A stretch of 64,000 bases of DNA from Streptococcus peroris ATCC 700780 (GTDB taxonomy: Bacteria > Bacillota > Bacilli > Lactobacillales > Streptococcaceae), in the NCBI RefSeq assembly GCF_000187585.1, contig NZ_GL732463.1:1488944-1552943 (forward strand). Reading direction: 5' to 3'. How positions within the stretch are numbered: the stretch's first letter is position 1; the number at the start of each line of letters is the position of its first letter. The notes below the pieces were generated by a model. That model did not search any database, was not told the DNA's origin, and saw only the letters and a list, made by a program, of their open reading frames with translations. Positions 10,355 through 17,562 of this stretch are shown here, piece by piece. Made by a program: the position numbers and the translations under genes.

Positions 10355-10507
10355 ATGAAACTCAGAATTTTTGCAGAAGATAAGCCGGCTGAAAAGGTAT
10401 TTGACTATCAGCTAGAGCTTGCAGATGAAACAATCATTTTATCGACAGCACTCTTGTCTGGCGCTATTGCTTTAGCAGGCTTGTTTGCTGCTTTGAATGA
10501 AAAATAA
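10355..10507 (+). CDS. Small hypothetical protein, 50 residues
   Basis: The ORF begins MKLRIFAEDKPAEKVFDY after a strong AAGGAG site. The first 28 residues are charged and the rest is one hydrophobic stretch (ILSTALLSGAIALAGLFAALNEK), so it is probably a single-pass or surface-associated small membrane protein. It ends 23 bp before pepS, likely in one transcript. I recall a similar small gene ahead of pepS in pneumococci but cannot give a function. Confidence 0.7.
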   Translation: MKLRIFAEDKPAEKVFDYQLELADETIILSTALLSGAIALAGLFAALNEK

Positions 10508-10530
10508 ACTAATAGAAAAGGGAAAGATGG

Positions 10531-11772
10531 ATGGTTTTACCAAATTTTAAAGAAAATCTAGAAAAATATGCCAAATTATTGGTTGCAAATGGAATCAATG
10601 TGCAACCTGGTCACACTTTAGCTCTCTCTATCGATGTGGAACAACGCGAGTTGGCTCATTTAATCGTCAAAGAAGCTTATGCCCTTGGTGCACATGAAGT
10701 TATTGTCCAATGGACAGATGATCTCGTCAACCGTGAGAAATTTCTCCATGCGCCAATGGAGCGTTTGGACAATGTACCAGACTATAAGATTGCTGAAATG
10801 AACTACCTCTTGGAGCATAAAGCAAGTCGCCTTGGGGTCCGTTCGTCTGATCCAGGTGCCTTGAACGGAGTGGACGCTGAAAAACTCTCAGCTTCTGCTA
10901 AAGCGATGGGAATTGCGATGAAGCCAATGCGTATTGCAACTCAATCCAACAAAGTTAGCTGGACTGTAGCAGCCGCAGCTGGACTCGAGTGGGCTAAGAA
11001 GGTATTTCCAAATGCAGCAAGTGATGAAGAGGCAGTGGACCTCCTTTGGGACCAAATCTTTAAGACCTGTCGTGTCTACGAAGAAGATCCCGTTAAAGCT
11101 TGGGAAGAACATGCAGCTATCTTGAAGAGCAAGGCTCAAATGCTCAATAAAGAGCAATTCTCAGCTCTTCACTACACAGCTCCTGGAACAGACTTGACAC
11201 TTGGCTTGCCTAAGAACCACGTGTGGGAATCTGCCGGAGCTATCAATGCTCAAGGCGAAGGATTCTTGCCAAATATGCCAACAGAAGAGGTCTTTACAGC
11301 TCCTGACTTCCGTCGCGCAGATGGTTATGTAACGTCTACAAAACCGCTTAGCTACAATGGAAATATCATCGAAGGCATTAAGGTAACCTTCAAGGATGGT
11401 CAAATCGTTGATATCACTGCTAAAAAAGGTGATCAGGTCATGAAAGATCTAGTTTCTAAAAATGCTGGTGCGCGTGCCTTGGGTGAATGTGCCTTGGTAC
11501 CAGATCCAAGTCCAATTTCTCAGTCAGGTATTACTTTCTTTAACACTCTTTTCGATGAAAATGCTTCGAACCACTTGGCTATCGGTGCAGCCTATGCAAC
11601 TAGCGTTGTAGGTGGAGCAGAGATGAGTGAAGAAGAGCTTGCGACTGCAGGGCTCAACCGTTCAGATGTGCACGTTGACTTTATGATTGGTTCTAACCAA
11701 ATGGATATCGACGGTATCCGTGAGGATGGAACACGCGTACCACTCTTCCGCAATGGAGATTGGGCAAATTAA
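10531..11772 (+). CDS. pepS: Aminopeptidase PepS, M29 family
   Basis: Cytoplasmic metallo-aminopeptidase that releases N-terminal residues from peptides taken up for nutrition. The 413-residue length and the conserved C-terminal metal-site region (GARALGECALVPDPSPIS, then FDENASNHLAIG, then HVDFMIGS with an aspartate) match the M29 family. The start at 10531 follows AAAGGGAAAG. It is followed 9 bp later by a small membrane protein gene and then a terminator, so the unit is probably the 50-residue gene, pepS and the membrane protein gene. Confidence 0.93.
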   Translation: MVLPNFKENLEKYAKLLVANGINVQPGHTLALSIDVEQRELAHLIVKEAYALGAHEVIVQWTDDLVNREKFLHAPMERLDNVPDYKIAEMNYLLEHKASRLGVRSSDPGALNGVDAEKLSASAKAMGIAMKPMRIATQSNKVSWTVAAAAGLEWAKKVFPNAASDEEAVDLLWDQIFKTCRVYEEDPVKAWEEHAAILKSKAQMLNKEQFSALHYTAPGTDLTLGLPKNHVWESAGAINAQGEGFLPNMPTEEVFTAPDFRRADGYVTSTKPLSYNGNIIEGIKVTFKDGQIVDITAKKGDQVMKDLVSKNAGARALGECALVPDPSPISQSGITFFNTLFDENASNHLAIGAAYATSVVGGAEMSEEELATAGLNRSDVHVDFMIGSNQMDIDGIREDGTRVPLFRNGDWAN

Positions 11773-11781
11773 GGAGAAACT

Positions 11782-12012
11782 ATGCTTGGAAGTATGTTTG
11801 TCGGCCTTTTAATCGGACTACTAGCTGGAGCTATTACCAATCGTGGAGAACGTATGGGATGCTTTGGGAAAATGTTTCTCGGTTGGATTGGAGCCTTTAT
11901 AGGACAATTAATCTTTGGTGCTTGGGGGCCAAGCCTAAACGGTACAGCCATTATCCCATCAGTTCTTGGTGCCATGATTTTGTTAGCCATCTTCTGGGAA
12001 AGAGGAAGCTAA
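11782..12012 (+). CDS. GlsB/YeaQ/YmgE-family small membrane protein
   Basis: A 76-residue protein with three hydrophobic helices (residues about 3-20, 30-48, 55-72) and the glycine-rich GLLIGLLAGAITNRGERMG and LGWIGAFIGQLIFG segments seen in GlsB/YeaQ/YmgE stress-associated membrane proteins. AAGGAG precedes the ATG. It is the last gene of the pepS unit. The function within the family is poorly known; the call rests on pattern similarity. Confidence 0.7.
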   Translation: MLGSMFVGLLIGLLAGAITNRGERMGCFGKMFLGWIGAFIGQLIFGAWGPSLNGTAIIPSVLGAMILLAIFWERGS

Positions 12013-12046
12013 GTTTCGATTTGAAAGCTTAGTTAACAATGAAGAT

Positions 12047-12080
12047 AAAAGAGGTTGGAACTGTTCCGACCTCTTTTAAT
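12047..12080 (+). terminator. Terminator after the pepS unit
   Basis: AAAAGAGGT pairs with ACCTCTTTT around an inner GGAA/TTCC stem, then T residues. Confidence 0.85.
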
Positions 12081-12137
12081 ATTCACAGAGCATAATAGGG
12101 CATACAGTTACTGGTTCTTTTTATATTGCGTCAAGTA

Positions 12138-12146
12138 TGGTACAAT
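12138..12146 (+). promoter_or_regulatory. Extended -10 at the start of the LysR gene
   Basis: TGG followed by TACAAT at 12141-12146. Only six bases separate the -10 from the ATG, so transcription should start at or within a base or two of the start codon. No -35 and no ribosome binding site are visible. Confidence 0.65.
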
Positions 12147-12152
12147 AAAAGC

Positions 12153-13061
12153 ATGAGAATTCAACAATTACACTATATTATCAAAATCGTAGAGACAGGT
12201 TCGATGAATGAGGCTGCCAAGCAACTTTTCATTACACAACCGAGTCTATCAAATGCCGTTCGTGACCTAGAAAATGAGATGGGGATTGAGATTTTTATCC
12301 GCAATCCCAAGGGAATTACCCTCACACGTGATGGGATGGAGTTTTTATCCTATGCCCGTCAGGTTGTCGAGCAAACTCAACTTTTAGAAGAACGCTATAA
12401 GAACCCCATCGCTCATCGCGAGCTTTTTAGTGTGTCTTCGCAGCACTATGCTTTTGTGGTTAATGCTTTTGTTTCCTTGCTTAAGAAAAGCGATATGGAA
12501 AAGTATGAGCTTTTTTTGCGTGAAACCAGAACTTGGGAAATCATCGATGACGTCAAGAACTTCCGAAGTGAAGTAGGAGTCCTCTTTTTAAATAGCTATA
12601 ACCGAGATGTCCTCTCTAAGATGTTGGATGACAACCATCTAGTTGCCCACCATCTCTTTACAGCACAACCCCATATATTTGTAAGTAAGACCAATCCCCT
12701 TGCTAAAAAAGACAAGGTACAGTTGGCAGACTTAGAAGACTTCCCATATTTGAGCTATGACCAAGGTACCCATAATTCCTTCTATTTCTCAGAAGAGATT
12801 TTGTCTCAGGAACACCACAAGAAATCCATCGTTGTTAGTGACCGTGCGACCTTGTTTAACCTCTTGATTGGTTTGGACGGTTATACTATCGCGACAGGGA
12901 TTCTGAATAGCAACCTCAATGGGGACAACATCGTTTCCATTCCACTTGATATTGATGATTCCATTGAGCTGGTTTATATCCAGCATGAAAAGACGAGCCT
13001 ATCTAAGATGGGGGAACGCTTTATTGACTATCTACTGGAAGAAATCCGCTTTGATAGCTAA
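12153..13061 (+). CDS. LysR-family regulator, CpsY/MtaR-like
   Basis: A 302-residue LTTR. The N-terminal winged HTH reads MRIQQLHYIIKIVETGSMNEAAKQLFITQPSLSNAVRDLE and is followed by a periplasmic-binding-like co-inducer domain from about residue 90. The N-terminal sequence strongly resembles streptococcal CpsY/MtaR, linked in related species to methionine uptake and surface or metabolic adaptation; that assignment is from memory. The ATG at 12153 has no Shine-Dalgarno sequence and lies where the transcript should begin, so the mRNA is probably leaderless. The alternative TTG at 12126 is upstream of the -10 and is rejected. Confidence 0.88.
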   Translation: MRIQQLHYIIKIVETGSMNEAAKQLFITQPSLSNAVRDLENEMGIEIFIRNPKGITLTRDGMEFLSYARQVVEQTQLLEERYKNPIAHRELFSVSSQHYAFVVNAFVSLLKKSDMEKYELFLRETRTWEIIDDVKNFRSEVGVLFLNSYNRDVLSKMLDDNHLVAHHLFTAQPHIFVSKTNPLAKKDKVQLADLEDFPYLSYDQGTHNSFYFSEEILSQEHHKKSIVVSDRATLFNLLIGLDGYTIATGILNSNLNGDNIVSIPLDIDDSIELVYIQHEKTSLSKMGERFIDYLLEEIRFDS

Positions 13062-13092
13062 GAATAATAGAGAAATGGACTGAAAAATTATA

Positions 13093-14121
13093 ATGAATAC
13101 CAATGATTTTGATTTTGATTTACCTGAGGAACTGATTGCTCAGACACCGTTGGAACAGCGGGATGCATCCAGACTTTTGATTGTTAACCGTAAAACAGGG
13201 GAATTTCAAGATCGCCATTTTCACTCAATCATTGAGATGCTAGAACCTGGCGATGCCCTTGTTATGAATGATACCCGTGTCCTACCTGCTCGTCTCCATG
13301 GAGAAAAGGAAGAAACAGGAGGCCACGTTGAACTCTTGCTTTTGAAAAATACTGTTGGTGATGAGTGGGAAGTGTTAGCAAAACCTGCCAAACGTCTTAA
13401 GGTCGGCGCCCGTGTTATCTTTGGGGATGGTCGACTTAGCGCAGTCGTGACTGAGGAATTAACTCATGGCGGTCGTATTGTCCGCTTTGAGTATGAAGGA
13501 ATTTTCCTAGAAGTGCTTGAAAGCCTTGGAGAAATGCCTTTGCCTCCTTATATCCACGAAAAGTTGGATGATCAAGAGCGTTATCAAACCGTCTATGCCA
13601 AGGAGAGTGGGTCAGCTGCTGCCCCAACAGCTGGTTTGCATTTTACCAAGGAATTACTAGAAGAAATCCAGCAAAAAGGCGTTCACCTAGTCTACCTGAC
13701 CTTGCACGTTGGACTTGGGACCTTTAGACCTGTTACAGTAGATAATTTGGATGAGCATGAGATGCACTCAGAGTTTTATCAATTGTCTGAGGAAGCTGCA
13801 GCGACCTTGCGTCAGATCAAAGAAAATGGTGGCCGTGTGATTGCCGTTGGAACAACCTCTATCCGTACGCTAGAAACCATCGGAAGCAAGTTTGATGGGC
13901 AAATCCAGGCCGACTCTGGCTGGACCAATATCTTTATCAAGCCGGGTTATGACTGGAAAGTGGTAGATGCTTTTTCTACCAACTTCCATTTGCCCAAGTC
14001 TACCTTGGTGATGCTAGTTTCAGCCTTTGCGGGCCGTGAATTGGTTCTCGAAGCCTACCAACACGCGATTGAGGAAAGATATCGTTTCTTTAGCTTTGGC
14101 GATGCCATGTTTATCTATTAA
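13093..14121 (+). CDS. queA: S-adenosylmethionine:tRNA ribosyltransferase-isomerase
   Basis: QueA transfers and isomerises the ribosyl group of AdoMet to preQ1 at tRNA position 34, giving epoxyqueuosine. The 342-residue length and motifs [54 protein letters not shown] and [14 protein letters not shown] [16 protein letters not shown] are diagnostic. It lies 31 bp after the LysR gene. The remaining queuosine genes of this window (queCDEF) are about 12 kb away under separate control. No strong ribosome site precedes the ATG. Confidence 0.97.
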   Translation: MNTNDFDFDLPEELIAQTPLEQRDASRLLIVNRKTGEFQDRHFHSIIEMLEPGDALVMNDTRVLPARLHGEKEETGGHVELLLLKNTVGDEWEVLAKPAKRLKVGARVIFGDGRLSAVVTEELTHGGRIVRFEYEGIFLEVLESLGEMPLPPYIHEKLDDQERYQTVYAKESGSAAAPTAGLHFTKELLEEIQQKGVHLVYLTLHVGLGTFRPVTVDNLDEHEMHSEFYQLSEEAAATLRQIKENGGRVIAVGTTSIRTLETIGSKFDGQIQADSGWTNIFIKPGYDWKVVDAFSTNFHLPKSTLVMLVSAFAGRELVLEAYQHAIEERYRFFSFGDAMFIY

Positions 14122-14197
14122 GGATGAGAAAGGTAAGTAGAGGAGAAAGATAGTTACTACTGAATTGGCATCCATCTTGTCAATGAAGGAGGAGAAG

Positions 14198-14686
14198 ATG
14201 TCTTCAAAAAAACAAGCAAATTGGAGGCTTGGTTGTAATCTATTACTTACGGCAGTCCTCGTAGGTGTTGCTCTTTTATATTTTTCAGTCAAAAATGCCT
14301 ACAATCACACTCTGCAACCTGGGCAAAGTGTAACAATCCGTGTCCGTCCTAAGACAGACCAACTAGAGTATAGTTCAGAATTGATTTTAGAAAAGAAGGA
14401 TGATCAAAAAATCAAATTATCTGGAAGAGATGTTTGGTCTGAACAATTCAGTGGCCTGTATTTTGAAGTAAAAGAAAATAAAATCATCCAGTTAGGCAAT
14501 TCTGGTAATGATGGTACTGAGCTTTCCAACAATCAACAGGATATTCAATTGGTAGAAGATGGGATAGTGGACAGCTATCTAGGTAAAAAAGTTTTTGATG
14601 CAACCAAAAGCAAGCCCTACACCATCACCGTAACAAATGTAGACGACAAGCCAGCCAGCTTTTATACGCAAGTGGTGAATCGCTAA
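14198..14686 (+). CDS. Hypothetical protein with N-terminal membrane anchor
   Basis: A 162-residue protein with a positively charged N-terminus (MSSKKQANWRLG), one hydrophobic helix at about residues 12-31, and an extracytoplasmic domain with the pattern LQPGQSVTIRVRPKTDQLEYSSEL ... GRDVWSEQFSGLYFEV ... ITVTNVDDKPASFYTQVVNR. The start at 14198 has AAGGAGGAGAAG directly upstream; an earlier in-frame ATG at 14165 does not. Remnants of two sequences related to its middle and its C-terminus lie at 16932-17085, so it belongs to a small local family. I do not recognise a named family or function. Confidence 0.7.
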   Translation: MSSKKQANWRLGCNLLLTAVLVGVALLYFSVKNAYNHTLQPGQSVTIRVRPKTDQLEYSSELILEKKDDQKIKLSGRDVWSEQFSGLYFEVKENKIIQLGNSGNDGTELSNNQQDIQLVEDGIVDSYLGKKVFDATKSKPYTITVTNVDDKPASFYTQVVNR

Positions 14687-14692
14687 CAACAC

Positions 14693-14718
14693 AAAAAGCC
14701 CTACATTAGGGCTTTTTT
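14693..14718. terminator. Bidirectional terminator
   Basis: AAAAAGCCCTA, a CAT loop and TAGGGCTTTTT form an 11-bp perfect stem with A and T runs on both sides. It lies between two convergent genes that end at 14686 and 14724. Confidence 0.92.
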
Positions 14719-14723
14719 ACTTG

Positions 14724-15257
14724 CTAATATAAGAAATCAATGCCGTAGTTTTCTTTGAGATAGCTCGCTAATTCTGCTTTTTCTTCCTCTCTAAATCGAC
14801 AGAGGCTAACGAAGAAACGTAGTTTCAAGGTGCTTGTATTGATGATGATGTTTGACTTAGAAATATCTTCTAGCTGGGTGACCTCTCTGAGGTCAAAATC
14901 TAAATAGCAAACCTTGCTGTTGACATGATCAGGGTCGCTAACATCCACTTCAACATAAGATGCTCGCAGTAATTCTTCTTTTGGAATGAAGATTTCTTTT
15001 GAGGAGAAGAGTCCAGGATAGACAGAAATACCTGCAAAGGTGAATTCAAAGGAGACTCTGCGACTAGTCAGTCTTTTGATACCTGCAATCGTTGAATAGA
15101 TAGCAGCGAAAAAGAGAATGGTTGGAACCACTGTGAGAAGACTCAGTTGAGAAAAGTCGATCAATCCATGCGCGAGAAAAAAGAAAAATTGAAAAAATAC
15201 ACCCGATGCAAAGAGTAGATAGCCACCACCGATAAGTTTTGAATAATAGATTTTCAT
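14724..15257 (-). CDS. Hypothetical membrane protein, two N-terminal helices
   Basis: A 177-residue protein with two hydrophobic segments (about residues 8-26 and 36-56) followed by a soluble domain rich in beta-strand-like stretches (RRVSFEFTFAGISVYPGLFSSKEIFIPKEEL ... TLKLRFFVSLCRFREEEKAELASYLKENYGI). The arrangement resembles membrane proteins with a PH-like C-terminal domain, but this is only an impression. The start at 15257 has GGAGGT upstream; the longer frame to 15320 has no ribosome site. Confidence 0.65.
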   Translation of the reverse strand: MKIYYSKLIGGGYLLFASGVFFQFFFFLAHGLIDFSQLSLLTVVPTILFFAAIYSTIAGIKRLTSRRVSFEFTFAGISVYPGLFSSKEIFIPKEELLRASYVEVDVSDPDHVNSKVCYLDFDLREVTQLEDISKSNIIINTSTLKLRFFVSLCRFREEEKAELASYLKENYGIDFLY

Positions 15258-15479
15258 AGGGACCTCCAAATATAGAATTGAACTCACCAACGCTTTTCCA
15301 GTTGAAGGAGTAAAGATCATGCAGAGTTAAATTTCTAGGTATTCCCATCATATCCTATAGAGCGAAGTTCTGTCAACCTTTTAGCAGGATGTAGCTATTA
15401 GCTATTCTATGACCTAGTAAGTTGGTTTATGGTATACTAGTATTAAAATGTTATTCAGAACAGATAAGAAGGTATATTG

Positions 15480-16184
15480 ATGTCAAAATCTTCAAAGAAA
15501 AAGAAAGCAGTGATCGAAGAACGCTACCACGGCCCTTTGATCACACATGGCGTTAGTTTAGGTTATATTAAGTTATATCCATGGATTGGTTTGGCATTGA
15601 GCGGTTTTATGTATTTGGTTGGAAGTTATGAAGATAATCTAGGTATCTTTAAAGGGCTTTCTTTGCTTTGCGGTGTTGTGAATATATTTGGTATTATCAT
15701 TTCTTTTATTCCCTATTTGGTAAACACGTGGAAGGCTTTAATATATCATTTAATAGCCCTCACAGTGTTAAGCTTAGTGATAGGTTTAGATTTTATTGGT
15801 TTATTAATGGTTATTTCAGACGGCAGTCCTATAGGAGCTAAGGAGATATATCAATCCCCTCTCACTCCATTTTATGTTATCTTTATATTACTTCTTTTTA
15901 TCTTTGCTTGTGGCCTCTATGCTTGGTACTATCTCCCAAAGAATCAGGGGAAAGTCTGGGCCTTTAATCAAGTAAAAGGGGGAAGTAGAAAGAAAATATG
16001 GTGGAATAATTTTGCAATAGCTTTTGCTGGGGCAACAATCATTCCCGCCCTCCTAACAGGTTATATTCAGATTGCTTTTGGTGTTTTATTGGGAATTTTA
16101 TTTACTTTGACCCTGCCAGCTGTCATGGTAGATGCGGTTTATGCGGCTCGCTATGTACGCAAACACCCAGAATATGAAGAGTAG
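15480..16184 (+). CDS. Hypothetical polytopic membrane protein
   Basis: A 234-residue protein. A lysine/serine-rich N-terminus (MSKSSKKKKAVIEERYHG) precedes about six hydrophobic helices and a short charged C-terminus (RYVRKHPEYEE). AAGGTATATTG precedes the ATG, and an extended -10 (TGG then TATACT near 15433) lies upstream. No family or function is recognised. Confidence 0.7.
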   Translation: MSKSSKKKKAVIEERYHGPLITHGVSLGYIKLYPWIGLALSGFMYLVGSYEDNLGIFKGLSLLCGVVNIFGIIISFIPYLVNTWKALIYHLIALTVLSLVIGLDFIGLLMVISDGSPIGAKEIYQSPLTPFYVIFILLLFIFACGLYAWYYLPKNQGKVWAFNQVKGGSRKKIWWNNFAIAFAGATIIPALLTGYIQIAFGVLLGILFTLTLPAVMVDAVYAARYVRKHPEYEE

Positions 16185-16317
16185 GATTCTCATTTTGAAG
16201 CTTGTTCCTAATAGCTAGAAGACTTTGAGAACAATTTTTTTATCTAATCCCTTATTTAGTTTGCGTTATAATGAGGGCTAAATGTATTGTGACGGACGCT
16301 CAAATTAGGAGAAGTAA

Positions 16318-16944
16318 ATGAAAAATAAACACAAATTTATCTTTTGTTCACTCGTTTTTCTTGTTTATCTTTTCTTGTTCATTTTGAAGCCAATCTACCA
16401 ATATATTTCATTTTCTAAGATGGATGTGAATAGTAGTATGGTTCAATGGATTCAAGATAAAAATGATCAGGATTGGCATGCTCTTGATAAGCATATTCAT
16501 CTAGTGCCCTCAAAAGAAAATGGAAAGAACATCGGTCTTATCTATGTGGTGGATGACTATAATCAAATTGAAAGTAAGATTTCTTCTGAGAATCAAGCGG
16601 TATCCATCAGTTACAATAATAGATTACAAGGAGACAAGCGTGTTGAAATTAGTTGGTTAAATGGGGAAAAGCGGTTGTATCATGCTGGGAGATATTTGAA
16701 ATTAGCAGGTGAAAATCAAGCTGTGATTGAAAGTAGCACAGGTTCTTCAGTGAACGTTTGGGAACAACGTTCGGAGGAAGCTAAAAAGCGATTATATGCA
16801 GTTGTAGAACAAATGAAACAAACTGTTCTAGAGCATTTGTTCCAGCAAATAGTGTTCCGTTCGTTAGCTGTCATTCTCTTTCTTTTAGGGTGGAGAATTT
16901 ACGGTGCTTTCAGAAAACGTGGAGATTCGCAATCACCAATGTAG
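16318..16944 (+). CDS. Hypothetical protein anchored at both ends
   Basis: A 208-residue protein with a hydrophobic helix at about residues 8-28, an extracytoplasmic segment of roughly 140 residues (DKHIHLVPSKENGKNIGLIYVVDDYNQ ... ISYNNRLQGDKRVEISW), and a second helix near 182-198 followed by RKRGDSQSPM. AGGAGAAGTAA precedes the ATG, and TATAAT at 16267-16272 lies upstream. The last codons overlap, in another frame, the relic that begins at 16932, so the present C-terminus may have been shaped by a deletion junction. Function unknown. Confidence 0.65.
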   Translation: MKNKHKFIFCSLVFLVYLFLFILKPIYQYISFSKMDVNSSMVQWIQDKNDQDWHALDKHIHLVPSKENGKNIGLIYVVDDYNQIESKISSENQAVSISYNNRLQGDKRVEISWLNGEKRLYHAGRYLKLAGENQAVIESSTGSSVNVWEQRSEEAKKRLYAVVEQMKQTVLEHLFQQIVFRSLAVILFLLGWRIYGAFRKRGDSQSPM

Positions 16945-17085
16945 ACGATAAACCAGCCCACTTTGAAGCACGAGTGGGGGATCGGTAAACTTGAGAGACC
17001 GTAATTTGCCAGAAGAATTGGGGAGATGTGACCGTCAAGGATATTTGGAGAGAGGATTTATCTAAAAACTAGAAAATAAGTTATT
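16932..17085 (+). pseudogene. Relics of the 14198-14686 gene family
   Basis: Frame at 16932-16988 reads ITNVDDKPAHFEARVGDR then stop, closely matching the C-terminus of the protein at 14198-14686 (VTNVDDKPASFYTQVVNR then stop). Shortly after, around 17030-17070, VTVKDIWREDL resembles that protein's IKLSGRDVWSEQF. The order (C-terminal piece, then a middle piece) implies remnants of at least two decayed copies. Neither has a usable start or ribosome site. Confidence 0.6.
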
Positions 17086-17101
17086 TCTTTTATAACAGAA
17101 A

Positions 17102-17128
17102 AAGCGAGCTTTGTCATAAAGCGCGCTT
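17102..17128 (+). terminator. Imperfect hairpin, possible terminator
   Basis: AAGCGAGCTTT, a GTCAT loop and AAAGCGCGCTT form an 11-bp stem with one mismatch, flanked by A-rich sequence on the left and a short T-rich stretch on the right. Confidence 0.45.
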
Positions 17129-17144
17129 ATTTGTATTCATTAAA

Positions 17145-17227
17145 AATGTGGGGCAAATGATGGGGCAAATCAGTTATAGACAAGCAAAAAAGCCTTGGTT
17201 ATCAAGGCTTTTTCCTGTTGATTTAGA
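17145..17227 (+). mobile_element. Possible integrase-gene tail next to tRNA-Lys
   Basis: The plus-strand frame reads NVGQMMGQISYRQAKKPW and runs on into the tRNA. It contains the GQ...GQ pattern often seen at the C-terminal ends of streptococcal tyrosine integrases, at the 3' end of a tRNA gene where such elements insert. No other integrase sequence or element body is present, so at most this is a scar of an excised or decayed element. Confidence 0.35.
17186..17213 (-). terminator. Terminator of the 6S / tRNA-Lys transcript
   Basis: An 11-bp perfect stem, AAAAAGCCTTG with CAAGGCTTTTT, a 5-nt loop and T runs in both orientations, 15 bp beyond the tRNA 3' end. Confidence 0.85.
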
Positions 17228-17300
17228 TGCCCCCTACAGGGCTCGAACCTGTGACCCATAGATTAAGAGTCTACTGCTCTACCAACTGAGCTAAGGAGGC
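17228..17300 (-). tRNA. tRNA-Lys (anticodon CUU)
   Basis: The minus strand folds as a standard cloverleaf of 73 nt. The acceptor stem is GCCTCCT with AGGGGGC, the D arm contains AGTTGGTA, the anticodon stem GTAGA / TCTAT holds loop CTCTTAA (anticodon CTT), and the T arm is ACAGG TTCGAGC CCTGT. The discriminator is A and CCA is not encoded. It follows the 6S-like RNA by a few bases and is probably cotranscribed with it. Confidence 0.95.
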
Positions 17301-17304
17301 AAAT

Positions 17305-17504
17305 AAAAAGCTGTATTGGTGCCGAAACTTCACGGTTTGTATTGAACCCGCGCAATTAAGCAGGTGGGCAACTCGCTCTAACTGAAGCTGTTTCCGTGTG
17401 AGACGGCCTACATGCTGTTAGAAGACTTTTGTTTCCCTAATAATACAAAAATAGTCGGTCAACACTTATGTGTGAGTTCGTACACCACAGCGTTTCTATG
17501 ATTA
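17305..17504 (-). ncRNA. ssrS: 6S RNA (probable)
   Basis: The gene-free stretch between rarA and tRNA-Lys encodes a long rod-like RNA on the minus strand. The ends pair (GCTGT with ACAGC, then GGTG with CACC), an inner helix TTTGTATT pairs with AATACAAA, and the apical part has CTAAC / GTTAG and CCGT / ACGG helices, with unpaired stretches between. About 200 nt, a strong -10 box and a position next to rarA, as in other Firmicutes, all fit 6S RNA, which binds sigma-A RNA polymerase. Ends are approximate. No Rfam search was possible. Confidence 0.75.
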
Positions 17505-17510
17505 TATGAT

Positions 17511-17516
17511 ACCACT
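17511..17516 (-). promoter_or_regulatory. -10 box of the 6S RNA
   Basis: A perfect TATAAT on the minus strand, seven bases before the proposed RNA 5' end. A weak TTCACT lies 18 bp upstream as a possible -35. Confidence 0.65.
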
Positions 17517-17562
17517 TTTTCAAAAAAAATCAAGAGTGAATTGCAAATTTTTGGAAAGGATT

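Noticed and set aside
17305..17504. tmRNA, RNase P RNA or SRP RNA as the identity of the ncRNA between rarA and tRNA-Lys
   Set aside because: No tRNA-like ends with a tag reading frame, no RNase P core motifs and no SRP Alu/S-domain loops were seen; the rod-like pairing and rarA neighbour fit 6S RNA.
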